This document shows positions 1 through 4,159 of a DNA stretch of 5,250 nt, piece by piece (the first letter of the stretch is position 1; the number at the start of each line of letters is the position of its first letter). Made by a program: the position numbers and the translations under genes. This DNA comes from Methanosphaera sp. Lineage in GTDB: Archaea; Methanobacteriota; Methanobacteria; Methanobacteriales; Methanobacteriaceae. The DNA is taken from the NCBI GenBank assembly GCA_021199865.1, contig JAJQHG010000144.1, positions 1-5,250 on the forward strand, written 5' to 3'. The notes under the pieces are model-generated. The model was not told where the DNA came from and ran no database searches. It was given only the letters and a program-made list of their open reading frames with translations.

Positions 1-42
1 AAGAAAATGTGGGTATAGGGGGTTATATTATTATATTTGTTT
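1..42 (-). terminator. Possible prs 3' flank/terminator region
   Basis: This stretch lies immediately downstream of the prs stop codon. Read on the minus strand, it is AT-rich, then holds a C-rich patch (CCCCCTATACCC, 11-22), then a short T-rich stretch (ATTTTCTT, 1-8). That layout resembles the flanks after hypB and the nitroreductase gene. The T tract is weak and the window edge cuts the region, so termination here is an inference. No gene can be supported in these bases. Confidence 0.3.
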
Positions 43-918
43 CTATAATGATTTAATATGATCTGATATAGTTGTTGCAACACTAATTACTGACACATCA
101 CTTTTTAATGTGTTTGTTGATTTAAGTGAATTTGCTCCTGCCGCATTAATTTTAAGTACAGCATCATTAACTAGCACTGGGTGTACACATATTACATCTA
201 CTAACTTTGCATTCTGTTTTTTTAATATTCCTATAGCGTTAACTATTGTTCCACCAGTACTTATTATATCATCAATGATAATTACACTACGATTTTCTAC
301 ACTAATATTCTTAGTTTTTGTTTCAACCTTTTCTGGTGATAATCTAACCTTTTCTAGGTAATCATAATCTGTATCTAATATTGTTGCTATTTCCTTAGCA
401 AAGTTAAGTGCACCTTTATCTGGTGCTAGTAATACTGGTTTTTCATCAGGATATTCTTCTTTTATGTATTGAGCTATTGTTGGCATTGCAGATATATTAT
501 CTACTGGTATATCATATAATTCTATAATACTATCCTCATGTAGATTAATAGATACTAAGTGTTTTACTCCCATAGACTGTAAAAGTTTTGCAGTAGCCTT
601 AGCAGATATACATTCAACATCCTTAAATCTACGTTCCTGACGACTATATCCTAGATATGGTGAGATAAGGGTAATATTTGTAACATTCATGTCTTGAAGG
701 GTATCTAGAATAAAGAATACTTCCATTAAATTCTCATCCTGGGGATAACCTGTTGATTGAACAATATATACCTCTTCATCCTGTGGTATTTCATCACGAA
801 TTCTTAAATATCTTTCACCATCAGGAAACTTCTTTGTCTCTATAGAACATAATTTATCATTTAACATGAGTGCAACTTCTGAAGCTAGTGCTTGTGAAGC
901 AGATCCTCCTATAATCAC
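43..918 (-). CDS. prs: Ribose-phosphate pyrophosphokinase (PRPP synthetase), archaeal type
   Basis: This cytosolic enzyme transfers pyrophosphate from ATP to ribose 5-phosphate to make PRPP, the precursor for purines, pyrimidines, histidine and tryptophan. The 291 residues show the full set of family motifs: FPDGE (31-35), the ATP-binding RQERR (93-97), a catalytic-region LHEDS with His127, PDKG (166-169), the flexible-loop EKVRLSPEKVE (189-199), and the PRPP-binding DDIISTGGT (216-224). The wording of PDKGALNFAKE and DYLEKVRLSPEKVE is closest, from memory, to the Methanocaldococcus jannaschii class III enzyme. Asn125 sits where bacterial and human enzymes usually have the metal-binding Asp of the DLH motif. 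I recall a similar Asn in the methanogen enzyme. The start is GTG at 918: three in-frame stops (TAA, TAG, TAA) directly precede it and AGGAGAG lies 9-11 nt upstream. Length is normal for archaea. The gene is divergent from hypAB. Confidence 0.97.
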   Translation of the reverse strand: MIIGGSASQALASEVALMLNDKLCSIETKKFPDGERYLRIRDEIPQDEEVYIVQSTGYPQDENLMEVFFILDTLQDMNVTNITLISPYLGYSRQERRFKDVECISAKATAKLLQSMGVKHLVSINLHEDSIIELYDIPVDNISAMPTIAQYIKEEYPDEKPVLLAPDKGALNFAKEIATILDTDYDYLEKVRLSPEKVETKTKNISVENRSVIIIDDIISTGGTIVNAIGILKKQNAKLVDVICVHPVLVNDAVLKINAAGANSLKSTNTLKSDVSVISVATTISDHIKSL

Positions 919-927
919 TTACTATTA

Positions 928-934
928 CTCTCCT
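928..934 (-). promoter_or_regulatory. Ribosome binding site of prs
   Basis: AGGAGAG on the minus strand matches the anti-Shine-Dalgarno sequence of archaeal 16S rRNA. Its GGAG core ends 11 nt before the GTG codon. With the in-frame stops at 919-927, it fixes GTG 918 as the start, since no ATG could serve upstream. Confidence 0.7.
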
Positions 935-956
935 ATATATCTATAACAAATACAGT

Positions 957-987
957 GGTAATTAATTATTTCTTATTGATAATTACC
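957..987. promoter_or_regulatory. Inverted repeat in the prs leader, candidate operator
   Basis: GGTAATTA (957-964) and its exact reverse complement TAATTACC (980-987) are separated by 15 nt. Arm centres are about 23 bp apart, roughly two helical turns, as expected for a dimeric regulator. If the TATA-like element at 995-1008 drives prs, the prs transcription start would fall near 970-975, inside this repeat. That would suit a repressor site. The G/C ends of the arms make it less trivial than the surrounding A/T sequence. No regulator is identified. Confidence 0.35.
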
Positions 988-994
988 TCAATCA

Positions 995-1008
995 TATATA
1001 ATTATATA
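995..1008. promoter_or_regulatory. Palindromic TATA-like element between prs and hypA
   Basis: TATATAATTATATA is a perfect 14-bp palindrome, so it reads as a TATA-like box on both strands. On the minus strand it would place a prs start about 55 nt before GTG 918. On the plus strand it would give hypA a leader of about 95 nt. A second plus-strand candidate for hypA is TTTATAAA at 1014-1021. In DNA this AT-rich, TATA-like words occur by chance, so the assignment rests mainly on position. Confidence 0.35.
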
Positions 1009-1073
1009 ATTTATTTATAAAATAGTTAACATTAAAACATAATATAATAAAAATAATAATAACAAACAATAAA

Positions 1074-1086
1074 TTACATAATGTAA
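1074..1086. promoter_or_regulatory. Inverted repeat TTACAT-A-ATGTAA upstream of hypA
   Basis: This perfect pseudo-palindrome has 6-bp arms around a single central base. It lies 38 nt before the hypA start codon, within the presumed leader or promoter. Its size and symmetry suit a small helix-turn-helix dimer. Being mostly A/T, it could also be chance. Nickel- or hydrogen-responsive control of hypAB is plausible but is not shown by the sequence. Confidence 0.25.
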
Positions 1087-1111
1087 CAATAAAAAATAAA
1101 ATAGTAATAAT

Positions 1112-1115
1112 GGAG
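1112..1115 (+). promoter_or_regulatory. Ribosome binding site of hypA (decides the start)
   Basis: GGAG ends 9 nt before ATG 1125. It overlaps the in-frame upstream ATG at 1110-1112, so that ATG is part of the ribosome binding site and is not the start. Choosing 1125 also puts the family-defining Met-His-Glu at the very N-terminus. Confidence 0.75.
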
Positions 1116-1124
1116 TTAAATATA

Positions 1125-1508
1125 ATGCATGAATTATCTATGGCTACTAGTATGGTAGATGCTATACTAGATACTGCAAAGAAGAATGATGCCATTAAAG
1201 TAACAGAAGCTGTTCTAGAAGTTGGAGAACTCACAATGCTTAATCCTGAACAATTAAAGTTCATGATTGACGTGGTACGTGAAGATACAATAATGGAAGA
1301 AGCTAATATAATTATCAATATGATACCTATAGAGATAGAATGTGAATCATGTGGATATGAAGGAGAAATCGTAATTGATAACACAATGGATCATTTGATG
1401 GCTGTAGCAACATGTCCTGAATGTGAAAAAGCAAGCGTACATGTAAGAAAAGGACAAGAATGTAATGTTAAAACCATAAAAATTGAGAGAGAGGATGAAG
1501 ATGCATAA
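1125..1508 (+). CDS. hypA: Hydrogenase nickel-insertion protein HypA
   Basis: HypA is a cytosolic nickel metallochaperone that works with HypB to load Ni into the large subunit of [NiFe]-hydrogenases. The 127-residue protein begins MHELSMATSMV; the N-terminal Met-His-Glu supplies the Ni ligands, with His2 the key one. A zinc site is formed by CESC (Cys73, Cys76) and CPEC (Cys97, Cys100), the standard paired CxxC arrangement. Length is close to the usual family size. I chose ATG 1125 over the in-frame ATG at 1110 because the latter would bury the Ni-binding N-terminus behind five extra residues and has no ribosome binding site of its own. The last 8 nt overlap hypB, so the two genes are very probably translated from one message. 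Confidence 0.96.
   Translation: MHELSMATSMVDAILDTAKKNDAIKVTEAVLEVGELTMLNPEQLKFMIDVVREDTIMEEANIIINMIPIEIECESCGYEGEIVIDNTMDHLMAVATCPECEKASVHVRKGQECNVKTIKIEREDEDA
1491..1494 (+). promoter_or_regulatory. Ribosome binding site of hypB inside hypA
   Basis: GAGG ends 6 nt before ATG 1501 and is followed by ATGA, extending the resemblance to the consensus. It favours ATG 1501 over the in-frame ATG at 1495, which would touch the ribosome binding site, and over the TTG at 1483. Confidence 0.6.
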
Positions 1509-2157
1509 TGTTGCAAGTATAGAAGTAGAAGCAGATATGATTAGAGCAAATAATAAGTTAGCTGAGGGTAACAGAAAAGTATTAGATGAGAATAATGTTT
1601 TCTCAGTAGACTTAGTTGGAGCTGTAGGTTCTGGTAAAACATCACTACTTGAAACACTCATTGACCAGATGGATGACTCAATAGGAGTAATTGCTGGAGA
1701 TATTCTTAGTAAGTTTGATGCAAAAAGAATTGAAGATAAGAATGTGCCTGTTAAAGGATTAAATACAGGTAAAGAGTGTCATCTTGATGCACACCTAGTT
1801 GAACATGCACTAGATGATGTACCACTTAGTGATATATCAATACTATTTGTAGAGAATGTTGGAAACCTAATATGTCCTGCTGACTTCCAATTAGGAACAC
1901 ATATCAGAGTTGTTATTATCAGTGTAACCGAAGGTGATGATACAGCCGAGAAACATCCTATGATATTTAAAGATGCGGATATGGCAATAGTAAATAAGGT
2001 TGATCTTGCAGATGCTGTAGGAGCAGATGCTGATAAGATGGTTAATGATGTTAAATCAATTAATCCAAATATACCTGTAGTAAAATGTAGTCTTAAAACT
2101 AATGAAGGTGTAGAGGAAATCATATCCTTATTCAAAAAGTTCCAGGATGAATTATAA
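1501..2157 (+). CDS. hypB: Hydrogenase maturation GTPase HypB
   Basis: HypB is a SIMIBI-class GTPase that couples GTP hydrolysis to nickel delivery with HypA during [NiFe]-hydrogenase maturation. With the start at 1501 it has 218 residues and begins MHNVASIEVEAD. Visible motifs are the P-loop GAVGSGKT (40-47), the metal-site segment TGKECHLDAHL with Cys93 and His94, ENVGNLICPADF with Cys125, and the guanine-specificity motif NKVD (165-168). The Cys-His and Cys residues correspond to the dimer-interface metal site known from archaeal HypB. It lacks the N-terminal CxxCGC motif and His-rich stretch of many bacterial HypB proteins, which is normal for methanogens. In-frame alternatives at 1495 (ATG) and 1483 (TTG) would add two or six residues; spacing and similarity to archaeal homologues favour 1501. 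It overlaps hypA by 8 nt. Confidence 0.96.
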   Translation: MHNVASIEVEADMIRANNKLAEGNRKVLDENNVFSVDLVGAVGSGKTSLLETLIDQMDDSIGVIAGDILSKFDAKRIEDKNVPVKGLNTGKECHLDAHLVEHALDDVPLSDISILFVENVGNLICPADFQLGTHIRVVIISVTEGDDTAEKHPMIFKDADMAIVNKVDLADAVGADADKMVNDVKSINPNIPVVKCSLKTNEGVEEIISLFKKFQDEL

Positions 2158-2190
2158 CTACCTCTTCTTCCCCTATTAATACTTTTTTCT
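2158..2190 (+). terminator. Probable hypAB terminator
   Basis: Just after the hypB stop comes a pyrimidine-rich stretch with CCCC (2170-2173), followed by a run of six T (2183-2188). Archaeal RNA polymerase terminates at T-rich tracts without needing a hairpin, and no stable hairpin is visible here. Only 58 bp separate hypB from the next gene, so read-through into it remains possible. Confidence 0.5.
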
Positions 2191-2215
2191 AATATAATAC
2201 TTTGGATGAATCACT

Positions 2216-3259
2216 ATGAAAATATGGATAGATATTGTAAACACACCACACGTACGCTTCTTTAATGGAATAATTAAGAGACTTAAAGCCGATGGACATG
2301 AAGTACTAATAACAGCACGTGATTTCTCAGATATACATGACTTACTAAACATATTTAACCTAGAATACACGTCTATTGGTGATCATGGAGTAACGCTTGA
2401 AGAGAAATTATTATCTAGTACTAAACGAGCATATGAACTATCTAAATTCATAGCTAAAGAGGATGTTGATGTAGCAATAACTAAGCATTCGATTGAGCTT
2501 CCAAGAGTATCTTTTGGTCTAAATATTCCAAGTATATTTATTCTTGATAATGAGCATGCTGTTGCGGCAAATAAGCTAACATTACCACTAGTTGATAAAC
2601 TAATAATACCAGAAATATTTGATGTATGGAATACTATTAAGTATGGTATGAATCCAAACGGTATTATCAGATATAATGGTACATGTGAAATAACACATCT
2701 TGAGGACTTTGAGTATAATGAGAATATATTAGAGGACTTAGGACTTAATATTACAAAGGATAATATTATTCTTATGAGGCCAGAGCCATCACTAGCATCA
2801 TACCTGGATGCAGACTGTACAAAGTCTGTTTTAACACCAATAGTTGATGAACTAAAGGATAATAGTGATATACTAATAATTCCTAGATTTAAGACTCAGA
2901 GTGATATCTTTGATGATATAGAAAATGTTCACTTAATACATACACCTGTAGACACATTTAGTCTAATGAAAAGAGCAGATCTTGTTATTGGTGCTGGTGG
3001 TACAATGAATCGTGAGGCAGCACTTATAGGTACACCTGTAATATCATGTTATCCTGGACGTCAATTATCTGTGGATACATATTATATTAATAAGGGGTTA
3101 ATGAAGAGATCAACAAACCTGGATGAAATAATTAGTATGTCTAAAGAGTTATTATCACAGGATAATGAAGATGTGGATCTTGAATATGATAATCTGATAG
3201 ATTTAATTGTTAATGAGATCTATGATTCATATGAAAAGGCAAATTCATCTAAAAAATAG
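2216..3259 (+). CDS. DUF354 family protein, GT-B-like fold predicted
   Basis: This soluble 347-residue protein resembles the archaeal/bacterial DUF354 family. Its N-terminus, MKIWIDIVNTPHVRFFNGII, has the family's characteristic opening of hydrophobic strand, Asp, Asn-x-Pro-His-Val and two aromatic residues. The C-terminal half carries GAGGTMNREAALIGTPVIS (259-277), a Gly-rich loop followed by Glu and Gly-Thr-Pro. That pattern is shared with the sugar-nucleotide-binding half of GT-B proteins such as MurG and UDP-GlcNAc 2-epimerase. No signal peptide or membrane segment is apparent. The family has no firmly established reaction that I know of; a role in sugar-nucleotide or cell-envelope glycan metabolism is inferred from the fold only. 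ATG 2216 follows a weak GGATGA (2204-2209) with 6-nt spacing. Whether it is co-transcribed with hypAB is unclear, because a T-rich tract lies in the 58-bp gap. Confidence 0.85.
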   Translation: MKIWIDIVNTPHVRFFNGIIKRLKADGHEVLITARDFSDIHDLLNIFNLEYTSIGDHGVTLEEKLLSSTKRAYELSKFIAKEDVDVAITKHSIELPRVSFGLNIPSIFILDNEHAVAANKLTLPLVDKLIIPEIFDVWNTIKYGMNPNGIIRYNGTCEITHLEDFEYNENILEDLGLNITKDNIILMRPEPSLASYLDADCTKSVLTPIVDELKDNSDILIIPRFKTQSDIFDDIENVHLIHTPVDTFSLMKRADLVIGAGGTMNREAALIGTPVISCYPGRQLSVDTYYINKGLMKRSTNLDEIISMSKELLSQDNEDVDLEYDNLIDLIVNEIYDSYEKANSSKK

Positions 3260-3278
3260 TTAGAATTCTAATAAAATA
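3251..3278 (-). terminator. Probable tRNA-Ala terminator
   Basis: Downstream of the tRNA on the minus strand, TATTTTATT (3270-3278) is followed by a run of six T (3251-3256) that overlaps the 3' end of the convergent DUF354 gene. T-rich tracts are the expected archaeal termination signal. The two genes converge here with only 19 bp between the stop codon and the tRNA 3' end. Confidence 0.4.
3260..3271. repeat. 12-bp perfect palindrome between convergent genes
   Basis: TTAGAATTCTAA directly follows the DUF354 stop codon, in the gap before the tRNA 3' end. It is a perfect palindrome with no spacer, so it cannot form a good RNA hairpin. It might be a protein site or a shared 3'-end element for the two converging transcripts, or chance in AT-rich DNA. 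Confidence 0.4.
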
Positions 3279-3352
3279 TGGACTAGTCGGGAGTTGAACC
3301 CGAGGCGTCCGCCATGCCGAGGCGACACTCTACCAGACTGAGTTACTAGCCC
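3279..3352 (-). tRNA. tRNA-Ala, anticodon GGC
   Basis: The minus strand folds into a 74-nt cloverleaf without an intron. The acceptor stem is GGGCTAG/CTAGTCC with the alanine identity pair G3:U70 and discriminator A73. The D stem is ACTC/GAGT with a 9-nt loop containing GG. The anticodon stem is TCGCC/GGCGG around the loop TCGGCAT, giving anticodon GGC. The variable region is 5 nt, and the T arm is TCGGG-TTCAACT-CCCGA. CCA is not encoded. Oddities are C at position 33, where U is near-universal, and an A10-U25 pair in place of the usual G10-C25. It reads GCC/GCU alanine codons. At about 61% G+C it stands out from its surroundings. Confidence 0.95.
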
Positions 3353-3380
3353 ATGAAAAAAATAGTTATTAATTACTTAA

Positions 3381-3388
3381 TAATTTAA
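3381..3388 (-). promoter_or_regulatory. Candidate TATA box of tRNA-Ala
   Basis: TTAAATTA on the minus strand lies about 29-36 nt upstream of the mature tRNA 5' end, the right distance for an archaeal box A if transcription starts a few bases before the tRNA. The whole leader is A/T, so the choice of word is uncertain. The segment 3366-3383 also forms an inverted repeat (TTATTAA-TTAC-TTAATAA). Confidence 0.3.
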
Positions 3389-3406
3389 TTTTCTTAATAT
3401 TTATTT

Positions 3407-3425
3407 ATTATTATAAAATAATAAT
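3407..3425 (+). promoter_or_regulatory. Candidate promoter of the nitroreductase gene
   Basis: TTATAAAA (3411-3418) is TATA-like and sits about 50 nt before ATG 3467, giving a leader of roughly 25-30 nt. It lies inside an inverted repeat, ATTATTAT-AAA-ATAATAAT. A 12-bp direct repeat, TAATTTTCTTAA, flanks it at 3386-3397 and 3422-3433. These are low-complexity A/T words, so both promoter and repeat assignments are tentative. Confidence 0.3.
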
Positions 3426-3466
3426 TTTCTTAAATATTCATTATTATAGAATATGGAGAGGATAAT

Positions 3467-3979
3467 ATGGCAGACTTTAATGAAATAATTAATACAAGAC
3501 GTAGTATTAGAGCATATAGCGATAAAGAAGTAGAAGATGAAAAGATAGAAAAGATCCTAAGAGCTGGAATGCAAGCCCCAGGAAGTCGTAAAGGTAGTGA
3601 ACCACACGAATTTATTGTAGTAAAGAATAGGGATACACTAAATAAGCTTGGAGAAATTAAACCTAGAGCAATGGATTGTAACACTGCAATAGTACTTCTA
3701 GCAAATATTGATAGATCATTCTATAAGGCTGTATGGCAACAGGATATGAGTGCTGTGGCAGAAAATATGTTACTAGAAGCATGTAACCTTGGACTTGGTG
3801 GATTATGGAATGGTGTAGCACCACTTGATGAGGTAATGGATCCCATATCTGAGATATTTGATTTACCAGAGAATGTTAAACCATTCTGTCTTATTACGTT
3901 AGGTTATCCTACAGAGGATTCAACTAATGAATTTGTAGATAAGTATGATCCTGAACGTATACACTACGAGAAATACTAA
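3467..3979 (+). CDS. Nitroreductase family flavoprotein
   Basis: This 170-residue cytosolic protein belongs to the FMN-dependent nitroreductase superfamily. The N-terminal RRSIRAYSDKEV (11-22) is the family's FMN-phosphate-binding opening, and AGMQAPGSRKGSEPHEFIVV (33-52) is the next conserved block. QDMSAVAENMLLEACNLGLG (91-110), followed by Gly111, Leu113 and Trp114, matches the conserved helix and flavin-contacting segment; LGYPTE (145-150) is the typical C-terminal block. Members reduce varied substrates with NAD(P)H, or in some archaea possibly with F420-linked electrons. The physiological substrate here cannot be read from sequence. The protein is at the short end for the family but shows all expected blocks, so it looks intact. 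AGAGG (3457-3461), 5 nt before the ATG, supports the start. It is divergent from the tRNA gene and probably monocistronic. Confidence 0.92.
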   Translation: MADFNEIINTRRSIRAYSDKEVEDEKIEKILRAGMQAPGSRKGSEPHEFIVVKNRDTLNKLGEIKPRAMDCNTAIVLLANIDRSFYKAVWQQDMSAVAENMLLEACNLGLGGLWNGVAPLDEVMDPISEIFDLPENVKPFCLITLGYPTEDSTNEFVDKYDPERIHYEKY

Positions 3980-3991
3980 ATATTAGTTTCT

Positions 3992-4026
3992 AATTACCCA
4001 CTCTTTTTTTCTTATAACTATTTTTT
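3992..4026 (+). terminator. Probable nitroreductase terminator
   Basis: About 18 nt after the stop there is CCCA (3997-4000), then a run of seven T (4004-4010), and a second run of six T (4021-4026). This fits a hairpin-independent archaeal terminator. The C patch before the T tract resembles the flank of hypB. Confidence 0.55.
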
Positions 4027-4048
4027 ATTATTAATAAATTAATATTAT

Positions 4049-4056
4049 TTTAAATA
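4049..4056 (+). promoter_or_regulatory. Candidate box A upstream of the membrane protein gene
   Basis: TTTAAATA matches the methanogen box A consensus TTTAWATA exactly. It would place transcription start near 4075-4082 and leave a leader of about 80 nt before ATG 4160. TATAATAG-like words around 4113-4130 are an alternative closer to the gene. The 180-bp spacer holds no supportable gene. Confidence 0.35.
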
Positions 4057-4143
4057 AATTCTACATAATTATTAATAAAATAAAGAAGTAATATTAAACT
4101 AAGAAAATAATGTTATAATAGTATAATATTATATTAATGATTT

Positions 4144-4148
4144 GGAGG
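4144..4148 (+). promoter_or_regulatory. Ribosome binding site of the membrane protein gene
   Basis: GGAGG, extended as GGAGGATGA, is a strong Shine-Dalgarno match with 11 nt to ATG 4160. The nearer ATGs at 4149 and 4153 are out of frame, and an in-frame TGA at 4154-4156 blocks any earlier start. Confidence 0.7.
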
Positions 4149-4159
4149 ATGAATGATAT

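Noticed and set aside
1..56. Possible end of a plus-strand gene entering from the left (an open frame from base 3 to TAA at 54-56)
   Set aside because: Only about 17 codons of low-complexity hydrophobic residues are visible and they overlap the 3' end of prs. A C-terminus cannot be told from chance.
110..361. 83-residue open frame on the plus strand inside prs
   Set aside because: It is antisense to the well-supported prs gene, has no ribosome binding site, and its residues show no recognisable domain. It is a shadow of prs.
1010..1110. Poly-A/T-rich leader of hypA as a riboswitch or small RNA
   Set aside because: The segment is nearly all A and T with no G/C-containing stems beyond the short repeat at 1074-1086, so no structured RNA can be supported.
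992..1661. Minus-strand open frames opposite hypA and hypB
   Set aside because: They are hydrophobic/serine-rich frames antisense to clearly coding HypA and HypB. Such frames are expected opposite AT-rich genes and show no family features.
1779..2135. 118-residue minus-strand frame opposite hypB
   Set aside because: It is a shadow of HypB, whose GTPase motifs lie on the other strand in the same bases.
3279..3352. Alternative reading of the tRNA as proline (anticodon CGG with U33 restored)
   Set aside because: Shifting the loop by one base breaks four of the five anticodon-stem pairs. G3:U70 and A73 fit alanine, so Ala(GGC) with C33 is kept.
3430..3684. 84-residue minus-strand frame over the start of the nitroreductase gene
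   Set aside because: It overlaps the conserved FMN-binding N-terminus on the opposite strand, has low-complexity Ser/Leu composition, and no credible translation signal.
4060..4140. Replication origin or attachment site suggested by extreme AT-richness before the membrane protein gene
   Set aside because: No repeated origin boxes, no Orc1/Cdc6 gene and no flanking direct repeats are present. This composition is typical of every spacer in the window.
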